64,000 bases of DNA from Planctomycetota bacterium (lineage in GTDB: Bacteria > Planctomycetota > OFTM77): positions 104,087 through 168,086 of the forward strand of contig JAJDCO010000081.1 in the NCBI GenBank assembly GCA_029260795.1, in the 5' to 3' direction. Position 1 is the stretch's first letter. Every line of letters starts with the position of its first letter. Both the position numbers and the translations under genes were made by a program. The notes under the pieces are model-generated. The model saw nothing but the letters and a program-made list of their open reading frames with translations. It ran no database searches and had not been told where the DNA came from. This document shows, piece by piece, positions 34,847 to 43,215 of this stretch.

Positions 34847-36268
34847 ATGCCCTCACGAACGAAACGAGCCGCCTCGAAAGAGCTCCCGGCGCTCGAGCCC
34901 GGCAAGGTCGCCTTGATCAGCCTGGGCTGTCCGAAGAACCTCATCGACAGCGAGGTCATCCTCGGCCGCTTGGCCACCGACGGATTCCTGGTGTGCCGAG
35001 AAACACAGGACGCGGACGCGGTCGTGATCAATACTTGCGGGTTCCTGGACGCGGCTCGCGAGGAGTCCAAGGGCGTCATCCGAGAGGCCCTCGACCTGAA
35101 GAAGCGCGGCCGGGTCGGTGCCGTCATCGTGGCCGGATGCCTGGTCGATCGCGTCGGCCAATCGTCCTTGCAGGACGAGCTGCCCGGCGTCGATGCCTAC
35201 CTCCCGATCACCGACTACTCGACCGTACACCAGGCCGTACGTCAGGTGCTGAGAGGCGGCGACCCGGCGATGGCCGAGAAGTATCGCGGTGGGGCTCCCG
35301 TTCGCGGACCCGAGACCGACTTCGATCGCCTGCTCCTGACGCCGCCGTCCTACTCCTACCTCCGCATCGCCGAGGGCTGCTCGAACAAGTGCACCTTCTG
35401 TGCGATTCCCGCGATCCGCGGCAAGATCGTTCAGAGCAAGCCGATTGAGACGCTGGTCGAGGAGGCGCATCGCCTGGGTCGATCGGGCGTTCGCGAGCTG
35501 ATCATCGTCGGTGAGGACACGACGGCGTACGGGCGAGATCTCTACGGCAGGACCTCGCTCGATCGGCTTCTGAAGGCGATGCGCCGGGTCGAGGACATCG
35601 ACTGGATTCGGCTGCTCTACACCTACCCGTCGTTCTACAACGATGCCTTGATCGACGAGATCGCCTCGAACCCCAAGGTGCTTCCCTACGTCGACATGCC
35701 CATCCAGCACGCCAACGATCGCGTGCTGAAAGCCATGAAGCGAGGCAACCGGCAGGAGGAGCTGCGGGGGCTGCTGGGCAAGCTCCGCGAGCGCGTCCCC
35801 GGGATTGCGCTGCGCACCACCATGATCGTCGGCTTCCCCGGAGAGACCGATGCCGAGTTCGAGGACCTGATGCAGTTCCTGGAGTGGGCTCGCTTCGATC
35901 GCCTGGGCGCTTTCGTCTTCTCGCCCGAGCCCGGCACTCCCGCCTTCGACCTACCCGATCGGGTGCCGGACGACGTGGCCGCCGAGCGGCAGCAGCGGGT
36001 GATGGAGCTCCAGCGCCAGATCATTGAAGAGGACAACGCCGAGCGTATCGGAGACGTGATGGCCGTGATGATCGATGGCCTGTCCTACGAGCCCGAAGGC
36101 TACATCGAGGGCCGGTCGTATCGGGACTGTCCCGAGATCGATTGCCGGGTGCTCATCCGAGACGGTAACGTCGCCGCGGGCGACGTGGTGAATGTCGAGA
36201 TCGAGGAGTCCTTGGGATTCGATCTCGTCGGGAGCTTGGTCGAAGACACGGAGCTGGATGCGTTGTGA
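34847..36268 (+). CDS. rimO: Ribosomal protein S12 methylthiotransferase RimO
   Basis: A 473-residue radical-SAM enzyme that methylthiolates an Asp of ribosomal protein S12. N-terminal UPF0004 domain with three cluster Cys (ISLGCPKNLIDSE, INTCGF, VAGCL), radical-SAM motif CSNKCTFC, conserved IVGEDTTAYGRD and TMIVGFPGETDAEF, and C-terminal TRAM domain. LGCPKN and the CxxxCxxC context separate it from MiaB. ATG 34847 has AGGA three bases upstream; the longer frame has no conserved sequence. The stop overlaps pgsA by 4 bp. Confidence 0.95.
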   Translation: MPSRTKRAASKELPALEPGKVALISLGCPKNLIDSEVILGRLATDGFLVCRETQDADAVVINTCGFLDAAREESKGVIREALDLKKRGRVGAVIVAGCLVDRVGQSSLQDELPGVDAYLPITDYSTVHQAVRQVLRGGDPAMAEKYRGGAPVRGPETDFDRLLLTPPSYSYLRIAEGCSNKCTFCAIPAIRGKIVQSKPIETLVEEAHRLGRSGVRELIIVGEDTTAYGRDLYGRTSLDRLLKAMRRVEDIDWIRLLYTYPSFYNDALIDEIASNPKVLPYVDMPIQHANDRVLKAMKRGNRQEELRGLLGKLRERVPGIALRTTMIVGFPGETDAEFEDLMQFLEWARFDRLGAFVFSPEPGTPAFDLPDRVPDDVAAERQQRVMELQRQIIEEDNAERIGDVMAVMIDGLSYEPEGYIEGRSYRDCPEIDCRVLIRDGNVAAGDVVNVEIEESLGFDLVGSLVEDTELDAL

Positions 36269-36843
36269 ATCTGCCGAATCGGATCACGCTCGCGCGGCTG
36301 GTGCTCTCCTTTGGACTCTTCGCCATCCTGATGCTCCTCGACTCTCAGGACTACCGCAACCGCCTCTGGGCCGGCATCGCGTTCGGCGTGTTCGTGATCG
36401 TGGCGGCCACGGATGCGCTCGATGGCTATCTGGCAAGAAAGTACGACCTCGTGAGCGACTTCGGGCGCATCGCCGATCCGTTCGTCGACAAGATATCGGT
36501 CTGCGGCGCCTTCGTGTTCTTCTGCGCCTCCGCCACCGTCATGGACTTGGTTCCGGCCTGGATCGTCGTCGTCATCATCGCCCGCGAGTTCCTGGTCACG
36601 GCGCTCCGCGGCTTCGTCGAGAGCCAAGGCATCCCGTTTGGCGCCGACCAGCTCGGGAAGATCAAGATGATCGTCCAGTGCGTGACGATCTCGTGCATCC
36701 TGGCCTACTTCACCTTGATCCCAGGCACTGAGTGGGCGCGTGTGACCCTGATCGCCCTCGTGTACGGGACGGCCGCGCTCACCGTCATCTCCGGCATCAG
36801 CTACGTGCAAAAGGCCACGCGCTACATCAAGGGCCGAGTGTGA
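36265..36843 (+). CDS. pgsA: Phosphatidylglycerophosphate synthase
   Basis: A 192-residue membrane enzyme joining CDP-diacylglycerol and glycerol-3-phosphate. It carries the complete CDP-alcohol phosphotransferase motif DG-x2-AR-x8-G-x3-D-x3-D as DGYLARKYDLVSDFG then RIADPFVDK. About five TM helices are visible. GTG 36265 overlaps the rimO stop (GTGA). The next gene, pgpA, removes the phosphate from its product, so the pair makes phosphatidylglycerol. Confidence 0.94.
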   Translation: MNLPNRITLARLVLSFGLFAILMLLDSQDYRNRLWAGIAFGVFVIVAATDALDGYLARKYDLVSDFGRIADPFVDKISVCGAFVFFCASATVMDLVPAWIVVVIIAREFLVTALRGFVESQGIPFGADQLGKIKMIVQCVTISCILAYFTLIPGTEWARVTLIALVYGTAALTVISGISYVQKATRYIKGRV

Positions 36844-37328
36844 CTCCGCTCCCGCCCCGATGGCATCACCGGGACTGGCGCTTCTGGGTGCTCACCTCCG
36901 GCGGCCTTGGAATGGCTCCCGTCGCGCCCGGCACCTTCGGCACCTTGGGCGGTGTCGCCATCGCCGTGCTCTTGCCACCGACGGCCCTCGGCTTCTGGCT
37001 CGGCCTGGTTGCGATCCTCCTGACCGGCGGGCTTTGCGTCGCACTAGGAAGTTGGGCTGAGCAGGCCTGGGGCCGCAAGGACCCGGGCTGCTTCGTCCTC
37101 GACGAGGTGCTCGGCTATCTGATCGCGGTCGTGCCGTTCCTCGATCACGGCCTGCGAGCATGGATCGCGGCCTTCGTGGTCTTCCGGATCTTCGACGTCC
37201 TGAAGCCCCCACCCATCCACCGCCTCGAGAGGCTCCGCGCCGGATGGGGCGTCATGGCCGACGACGCCCTCGCCGGCGTCTACTCCGTCATCGTGCTGGC
37301 GATCGTCGAGTGGCTCGGCTGGCTCTGA
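36840..37328 (+). CDS. pgpA: Phosphatidylglycerophosphatase A
   Basis: A 162-residue PgpA-family membrane phosphatase: GMAPVAPGTFGTLGG near residue 24, acidic signature CFVLDEVLGY, and FRIFDVLKPPPI followed by GWGVMADDALAGVYS, all hallmarks of PgpA. GTG 36840 overlaps the pgsA stop by 4 bp, which sets the start; the upstream extension would lie inside pgsA. Completes phosphatidylglycerol synthesis with PgsA. Confidence 0.94.
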   Translation: MTPLPPRWHHRDWRFWVLTSGGLGMAPVAPGTFGTLGGVAIAVLLPPTALGFWLGLVAILLTGGLCVALGSWAEQAWGRKDPGCFVLDEVLGYLIAVVPFLDHGLRAWIAAFVVFRIFDVLKPPPIHRLERLRAGWGVMADDALAGVYSVIVLAIVEWLGWL

Positions 37329-37796
37329 TTCGGTCAGCGGTGGATGGTGAATCGGTTGGCGGTCTTCTCGACCTTCTCGAGAGAATCTCTGCCGCCCCTT
37401 CGGGGCTCGGTTTCGGTCGGCGAACGGATGTCAGCGGATTCGATGGCCGCTGGACCCGAGGCTGACGCCTCGGGCTAAGATCTTCCGGCCCTCCGGGCCT
37501 CGCAATCGTCACCCGATCGCCAACGCATCGATTGATCGTTCTCGCCGGCCTGGGGAAAACGCCGCCGACGCCCGATCACCGCCGGGCGCCTGCACACGCA
37601 TCAACCGCGAGCCGATGGCACACGCACGACAACCGCGAGCCCCGAGGCACGAGGGGCGCCAGATCTTAGCCTCAGGCGAAGCCTGGGGAAAACGGCATGA
37701 ACCTCCGATATCCGCCGATGGCACACGCACGACAACCGCGAGCCCCGAGGAACGAGGGGCGGCAGAACATCGCCCCAGGCGAGAGGCTGGAATCCC
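37329..37796. other. Intergenic packed with repeat elements
   Basis: No gene seen. It contains GCCCCTTCGGGGC (37394-37406), the hairpin CCCGAGGC-TGAC-GCCTCGGG (37455-37474) followed by GGGCTAAGATCTTCC, and the two long repeat copies listed next. A reverse complement of CTAAGATCT occurs in the first copy (AGATCTTAG, 37661-37669). It separates the end of pgpA from the end of the convergent cytochrome gene. Confidence 0.6.
37611..37790. repeat. Two copies of a ~75-bp direct repeat
   Basis: Copies begin at 37611 and 37714 with GCCGATGGCACACGCACG and stay nearly identical for about 50 bp (through CCGAGG-ACGAGGGGCG). They diverge, then realign around a GNRA-like hairpin (CAGGCGAAGCCTGG in copy 1, CAGGCGAGAGGCTGG in copy 2). 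No coding potential. Confidence 0.85.
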
Positions 37797-38144
37797 TCAG
37801 TGCAGGCTCTTCAGCCACGCGACCAAAGCGTCGAGCTCGTCTTCTTCCAGCGGGAAGTCGGGCATCGTCGTCGCGGGCGACGCTGCCTGCGGGTCGGTAA
37901 TGTGACCGCGCATCCACTCCTCGGTGCGATCCCAGGCGACTCCCCAGAGGTTCGGACCTGAGTTCGGGCCTCGCGACGGCTCGCCCTCAGGCGACACGGC
38001 GTGGCACACCCCGCAATGCAGGCGATCGAAGACCTCCTTGCCGCTGGCGGAGTCCATCGCGGCAGCCTCGGGTTCTTCGTCCGGAGCCGCGCAGGACACG
38101 AGCACCACGGCCAGCAGCGACGCAAAGACGACACGAATGAGCAC
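37797..38144 (-). CDS. Cytochrome c lipoprotein
   Basis: A 115-residue class I c-type cytochrome. GTG 38144 follows GGAG by seven bases and opens a lipoprotein signal (VVFASLLAVVLVSC, Cys about residue 17). After an acidic linker come the haem motif CGVCH and the distal Met in TTMPDF, with the final helix LDALVAWLKSLH. It would be an outer-face or periplasmic membrane-anchored electron carrier; its partner oxidase is not in the window. Confidence 0.88.
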   Translation of the reverse strand: MLIRVVFASLLAVVLVSCAAPDEEPEAAAMDSASGKEVFDRLHCGVCHAVSPEGEPSRGPNSGPNLWGVAWDRTEEWMRGHITDPQAASPATTMPDFPLEEDELDALVAWLKSLH

Positions 38145-38260
38145 GGCGACACTCCAATAGGGATTCGAGAGAGCTCGCCGGGCTCGTCCCTTCGAGGACG
38201 AGAACCGACTGAACGTTGCCAGAGTCGACCGCTCCACGCAAGCGGGAAGGAGCCTCCTGG

Positions 38261-40762
38261 CTACTCGACCTCGAGCTCGGCGATCTGCTCGTTGAAGTCC
38301 TCGAGCGACATCATCACCTCACGGGCTTGGCTGCCCTTGTACTCACCGACGATGCCTTGCTCGGCCATGATGTCGATCAGTCGTGACGCGCGCGTGTAGC
38401 CGATGCCGAACTTGCGTTGCAGCAGCGACGCCGAGCCGCGCTGGCTCTCGAGGATCGTGCGCACGGCTTCGACGTAGAGAACGTCGCGCTCCCACGGGGG
38501 AGTCTCGTCCTTGCCGGCTGCGCCGCGATCCTGAATGAGCTCCCGGTGGAACTCGGGTGAGGTGTTCTCGCGCAGGAACTTGACGGTGTCCTTGACCTCG
38601 TCATCGGCGACGAACGCGCCCTGTGCGCGGCCCACCTTCGAGCTACGCGGCGGCAGGTAGAGCATGTCGCCGCTTCCCAGCAGGTTCTCGGCACCATTGC
38701 GATCGATGACGACACGCGAGTCGATCTTCGATGCGACCTGGAACGAGATCCGCGTCGGCAGGTTGGCCTTGATCAGCCCGGTGATCACGTTGGTCGACGG
38801 CCGCTGGGTCGCGAGGATGATGTGGATGCCGACCGCGCGGGACTTCTGGGCGAGGCGAGTGATCGAGTTCTCGACCTCCTTGGCGGCCGCCATCATCAGA
38901 TCGGCCAGCTCGTCGACCACGATCACGATGTAGGGCAAGGTGATCGGCGGTGTCTCGATACCCTCCTCGAAGCAATCCTCTCCGAGACGCGACTTCAGAC
39001 CGTCCTCGCCGAGATTGTTGTACGACGCGATATTCCGGACCGCCGCACGCGTGAACAGCTCGTAGCGCTTCTCCATCTGGATCACCGCCCACTCGAGGAT
39101 CGCCGGCGCCTTGCGCATGTCGGTGACGACCGGGCAGAGCAGATGGGGAATCTCGGCGAAGTACGACAGCTCGACCATCTTAGGATCGACCAGGATCAGC
39201 TTCACCTCGGCCGGTGAGCGCGTGAACAGCACGCTCAAGATGATCGAGTTGATGCAGACCGATTTACCCGAACCCGTCGAGCCCGCGATCATGAGATGCG
39301 GCATGCGCGCGAGGTCTTCGATCAGAGGGAAGCCCGATGCGTCCCGACCGAGGAAGAGCGGCACCGCCATCTTGGCGTGCTCCTCGGTGGCCGAGGAGAG
39401 CAGTCCGCGAAGGCGCACCTCTTCGCGCACCTCGTTCGGCACCTCGATGCCCACCGTCGACTTGCCGGGGATCGGTGCCACGATGCGCACGCTTTGCGCC
39501 TTGAGAGCCATCGCCAGATCATCGGCCAACGTCGTGATCCGGTTGAGCTTGATGCCGGCCGCCAGCTCGATCTCGTACATCGCGATCACGGGACCACGGT
39601 CGACCCCGACCACGCGGGCGTCGATCTTGAAGTTGCGGAGCGCGCTCTCGAGGATCTCACCCTTGCGCTGCACGAGCTGCTCGACGCGCCGGTCGTCGGC
39701 CGAGGTCTTCTCTTCCTGCAACAGCTCCAGTGGCGGCGGTGTGTAGTCGGCGCTCTCGAAGCTGTGCGAAAGCTCGATCGAGTTCCCGCCGGCGCTCGAC
39801 GTGGACCACTTCTTCTTCCGCTCGCGCTTTCGCTTGCCGAGCAAGCTGCGGATCGGACCGGGCGCCTCTCTGTCCTCGACCTCTGCCTCGCCTTCTTCCT
39901 CCGGCGCTTCTTCCTCACCGTCGATGCCCGCAAACAGCGGCGCCTCGCTCTCGTCGACCTCCTCGACCTCGTCGACCTCCTCCTCGATCCACTCGTCGAC
40001 GTCTTCGGCGACCTCCTCCTCGTCGACCTCCGGCTCCGGCTCGTCCTCGGCCTCCAAGTCGCTCTCGGGCGGAGCTTGGTCGGCGAGAATCTCCTCGAGC
40101 TCCTCGGTCGCGGTGGCGGTCATCTTCGCCTTCTTCGTCGACTTCTTCTTCGACTCGCCCTTGTCCTTGGCCTTTCGCTTCGACGGGCGACTGTCCGTTT
40201 CGAGGTCCGGAGACCGGAGCCACGAGCCGACCCGCTGCGTGCCTTCCCAGACCTTCGCACTGAAGGCGATCACGAGGCCGCCCGCGGCCAGAATGGATGA
40301 GATGGCCGCGAGGCCGATCAGGAGGATGCTGGCGCCGAGATCGCCGAAGAGCTGCGCCGCCCGCCAGGCGAGGTAGGTGCCGACGAGGCCGCCGGGGCCG
40401 GGCATCGTCGAGGAGCCGTAGGTGTTGGGATCGAACCAGAGGTTGAGCACGGCCGCGAAGGAGACGACGCAGCCCGCCAACCCGAGAAAGCGCAATGGCA
40501 GCTCCTCGGGAAGCCGGCCCATCCAGAGCAGCACGGCGAGGAGGCCTAGCCCGAGGTGGATGAGGAAGCCGGGGACGCCGAAGAGGAAGAGCAGTCCCCC
40601 ACCGAGCAGATCACCGACCGGTCCACAGAGGTTGCCGCCACCATGAGCCCGATAGCCGATCGGGGCGAAGGTGACGGTCGCCGCCAACAAGAAGAGCGTC
40701 AGCGCCATCAATGCGACGGCGACGATCTCGCGTCGCCGGTCGAGGGGGTGTCGCGCGTCCAT
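38261..40762 (-). CDS. ftsK: DNA translocase FtsK/SpoIIIE
   Basis: An 833-residue septal DNA pump. Four or five N-terminal TM helices (about 15-185), then a linker of about 150 residues extremely rich in Glu, Asp and Lys, then the RecA-like motor with Walker A STGSGKS (Lys about residue 500), Walker B VIVVDELADLM, and the C-terminal gamma winged helix (GYTRASRLIDIMAEQGIVG) that reads KOPS-type sequences. ATG 40762 starts at MDARHPLDRR before TM1; the longer frame to 40966 lacks conserved sequence. Divergent from glyA. Confidence 0.95.
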   Translation of the reverse strand: MDARHPLDRRREIVAVALMALTLFLLAATVTFAPIGYRAHGGGNLCGPVGDLLGGGLLFLFGVPGFLIHLGLGLLAVLLWMGRLPEELPLRFLGLAGCVVSFAAVLNLWFDPNTYGSSTMPGPGGLVGTYLAWRAAQLFGDLGASILLIGLAAISSILAAGGLVIAFSAKVWEGTQRVGSWLRSPDLETDSRPSKRKAKDKGESKKKSTKKAKMTATATEELEEILADQAPPESDLEAEDEPEPEVDEEEVAEDVDEWIEEEVDEVEEVDESEAPLFAGIDGEEEAPEEEGEAEVEDREAPGPIRSLLGKRKRERKKKWSTSSAGGNSIELSHSFESADYTPPPLELLQEEKTSADDRRVEQLVQRKGEILESALRNFKIDARVVGVDRGPVIAMYEIELAAGIKLNRITTLADDLAMALKAQSVRIVAPIPGKSTVGIEVPNEVREEVRLRGLLSSATEEHAKMAVPLFLGRDASGFPLIEDLARMPHLMIAGSTGSGKSVCINSIILSVLFTRSPAEVKLILVDPKMVELSYFAEIPHLLCPVVTDMRKAPAILEWAVIQMEKRYELFTRAAVRNIASYNNLGEDGLKSRLGEDCFEEGIETPPITLPYIVIVVDELADLMMAAAKEVENSITRLAQKSRAVGIHIILATQRPSTNVITGLIKANLPTRISFQVASKIDSRVVIDRNGAENLLGSGDMLYLPPRSSKVGRAQGAFVADDEVKDTVKFLRENTSPEFHRELIQDRGAAGKDETPPWERDVLYVEAVRTILESQRGSASLLQRKFGIGYTRASRLIDIMAEQGIVGEYKGSQAREVMMSLEDFNEQIAELEVE

Positions 40763-41045
40763 CCGCCTCTCGATCCTCTCTCGAATCCACCGTCGGTTCC
40801 GGGCGGACCCAAGCCGCCCCCGCGGGCACCCCTCCCCAGGGATGCGCAAGCGGCCAGTATGCCCGATCGGGCTCGGGAGTACGAGCGGGCAAGGTTCGAG
40901 CAGCGTCCGTCCGCCGGCCAGACCGCTCTCAAAGGGACCCGGAGTGACACACCCCGAAAACCGCATTTCATGCGACGGGGACGCCGGTTACACTGGCCAG
41001 CTCGACCTCTCACTGCGATCGATTCGTTGGAGCCGACCTGCCACC

Positions 41046-42332
41046 ATGCCCCCTACCCGAGACACCCTGCCGTTGGAAGCCCCCGTGGCGACCGTGGATC
41101 CCGTCCTGGCCGCACTGCTTCAGGAGGAGGTCGAGCGCCAGCGCGACGACCTGATCCTGATCCCTTCCGAGAACCACGCGAGCGTGGCCGTTCTCGAGGC
41201 TCAGGGATCGGTGCTGTCCAACAAGTACGCCGAAGGCTATCCGCGCGCCCGCTACTACAACGGCTGCCGCGTCGTCGACCAGGTCGAGCAGCTCGCGATC
41301 GATCGCGTCAAGGAGCTCTTCGGAGCCGAGCACGCCAACGTGCAGCCCGCTTCAGGAACGGCCGCCAACATGGCCGTCTACTACGGAGCTCTCGAGCACG
41401 GCGACACCGTGCTGGCCATGGACCTCAACCATGGCGGCCACCTGTCGCACGGTCAGAAGCTCAACTTCTCGGGTCGCCAGTACCACTTCGTGCATTACGG
41501 CGTCGACCGCGACAGCGAGTGCCTCGATCTGGCAACGGTGCGCACCCTCGCCCAGGAGCACCGTCCCAAGCTCATCGTCGCGGGTGCCAGCTCGTATGCC
41601 CGCACCATCGACTTCGCCGGCTTCGCCGAGATCGCTCGTGAGGTGGGCGCCCTGTTGCTCGGAGACATGGCCCACATCGCCGGCTTGGTGGCGGGCGGGG
41701 CTCATCCGTCCCCGCTGCCGCACTGTGACTTCGTGACGTCGACGACGCAGAAGTCGCTGCGCGGTCCACGCGGCGCATTCATTCTCTGCAAGGCCACCCA
41801 CCAAAAGGCGATCGACCGGGCGACCTTCCCCGGCGTGCAGGCGGGACCGCTGATGAACACCGTCGCCGGCAAGGCCGTCTGCTTCCATGAAGCCGGCCAG
41901 CCCGCCTTCCGCGAGTACGCGCAGCAGGTCGTCCGGAACGCGGCCGTTCTGGCCGAATCGCTCCAGAGCGCCGACCTGCGACTGGTCTCGGGAGGCACCG
42001 ACAATCACATGATGGTCGTCGACCTGACCTCGCGCAGCCTGACCGGACGCGATGTCGCCGACCGCCTTGAAGAGGCCGGGCTGGTCGCCAACAAGAACGT
42101 GATCCCCTTCGATCACTTGAAGCCGCGCGTCACCAGCGGCGTGCGCTTCGGCACGCCGGCCATCACCTCGCGCGGCATGGGCGAGGACGAGATGCGCGTC
42201 CTCGGACAGCTCATCGCCGACGTGATCGGACACCTCGACGACGATGCCATCCTCGAGCGCGTGCGCGGCCGCGTCCGCGAGCTCGCGGCGAGCTTCCCCA
42301 TCTACTCCGACGTACGATACGCCGCCAAGTAG
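41046..42332 (+). CDS. glyA: Serine hydroxymethyltransferase (variant Gln before PLP-Lys)
   Basis: A 428-residue PLP enzyme interconverting serine and glycine with tetrahydrofolate. Conserved blocks include LIPSENHAS, SNKYAEGYPRARYY, NVQPASGTAAN, GDMAHIAGLVAGG, and LVANKNVIPFD. The PLP-lysine segment reads STTQKSLRGPRGA (Lys236) where most SHMTs have TTTHK; the His is Gln here. Overall identity to the SHMT pattern is otherwise strong, so function is likely retained. Its 3' end overlaps the convergent GT2 gene by 31 bp. Confidence 0.93.
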   Translation: MPPTRDTLPLEAPVATVDPVLAALLQEEVERQRDDLILIPSENHASVAVLEAQGSVLSNKYAEGYPRARYYNGCRVVDQVEQLAIDRVKELFGAEHANVQPASGTAANMAVYYGALEHGDTVLAMDLNHGGHLSHGQKLNFSGRQYHFVHYGVDRDSECLDLATVRTLAQEHRPKLIVAGASSYARTIDFAGFAEIAREVGALLLGDMAHIAGLVAGGAHPSPLPHCDFVTSTTQKSLRGPRGAFILCKATHQKAIDRATFPGVQAGPLMNTVAGKAVCFHEAGQPAFREYAQQVVRNAAVLAESLQSADLRLVSGGTDNHMMVVDLTSRSLTGRDVADRLEEAGLVANKNVIPFDHLKPRVTSGVRFGTPAITSRGMGEDEMRVLGQLIADVIGHLDDDAILERVRGRVRELAASFPIYSDVRYAAK

Positions 42333-43210
42333 CCCCGGGCGAAGGCTTCCTTGAGCTCCGAGCGGTAGAGCTTTCGCCGCGTCCGATTCGGCAGCCAGCT
42401 CTCGAGCAGGAGCGCGGTGGCGAGGAGACGAGCGCGGGCAGTGCGACGTCCGCGTGTGCCCACGTGCTTCTCGATGGCCGGGGCGAGCTCGGGATGCTTG
42501 CGCGCGATCCAAGCCGCCGATTGTCCGACGCGCTCCATGCGCAGGCGGTAGGGGCGCCGCTCGATGTGGTGATCGTGATGGACGAGCGCGCTGGGCTCAT
42601 AGACGAGGCGCAGCCGATCGCGCAGGCGATAGCTCAGCTCGGTGTCTTCCCCGGCCGCGGCCGGAAAGCCCTCGTCAAAGCCTCCCACCCGCTCGAACTC
42701 GAGGCGAGGCACCGAGATGTTGGCGGTATAGAAGAACTCGTATCCGACGTGCTCGGCGTCCCGGATCATGCCGAAGTTGAACTGCGGGCCACCGGCGACG
42801 AGCCACTCCATGAAGGGCGTCACCTCGAGATCGGTGCACCAGTCGATGTGACCGAGCACCGCGATCGTCTCGGGATCGGCCGCTCGATGCCGCGCATCGT
42901 GCACGGCGAGCAGGTCGGGTGTCACTTGCACGTCGTCGTCGAGGAAGAGGAGCAGCTCGCCGCGGGCTTCTCGGGCGGCGGCGTTGCGCGCCGCGGCCGG
43001 ACCGCGATTCGCCTGCCGGAGGATCTCAAGCGGCACCGGGCTGCGGGCCTGCGCCGCCTCGAGCACCTCGGGCGTCTCGTCGGACGAGCCATCGTCGGCG
43101 ACCCGGATCTCGAACTGCTGGGACGGGAAGTCGGCGGCGAACAGATGCTCGAGACAGCGATCGAGCTTGTCACTGCGGTTGAACGTCGGGATGACGACGC
43201 TGAAGCGCAC
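42302..43210 (-). CDS. Family 2 glycosyltransferase
   Basis: A 302-residue GT-A enzyme. The N-terminus FSVVIPTFNRSDKLDRCL is the nucleotide-binding strand; metal motif LFLDDDVQV (DxD), acceptor-side FYTANISVPR and the catalytic-base region GFPAAAGEDTELSYRLR follow. Ends with a basic helical tail. Starts 5 bp after the MsbA-like gene, so it is the last gene of that operon and probably modifies the exported glycolipid. Confidence 0.88.
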   Translation of the reverse strand: MRFSVVIPTFNRSDKLDRCLEHLFAADFPSQQFEIRVADDGSSDETPEVLEAAQARSPVPLEILRQANRGPAAARNAAAREARGELLLFLDDDVQVTPDLLAVHDARHRAADPETIAVLGHIDWCTDLEVTPFMEWLVAGGPQFNFGMIRDAEHVGYEFFYTANISVPRLEFERVGGFDEGFPAAAGEDTELSYRLRDRLRLVYEPSALVHHDHHIERRPYRLRMERVGQSAAWIARKHPELAPAIEKHVGTRGRRTARARLLATALLLESWLPNRTRRKLYRSELKEAFARGYLAAYRTSE

Positions 43211-43215
43211 CCGTC

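Noticed and set aside
36732..36839. Upstream start for PgpA inside pgsA
   Set aside because: The GTGA overlap at 36840 and the family N-terminus fit better; the extension is out-of-frame pgsA sequence.
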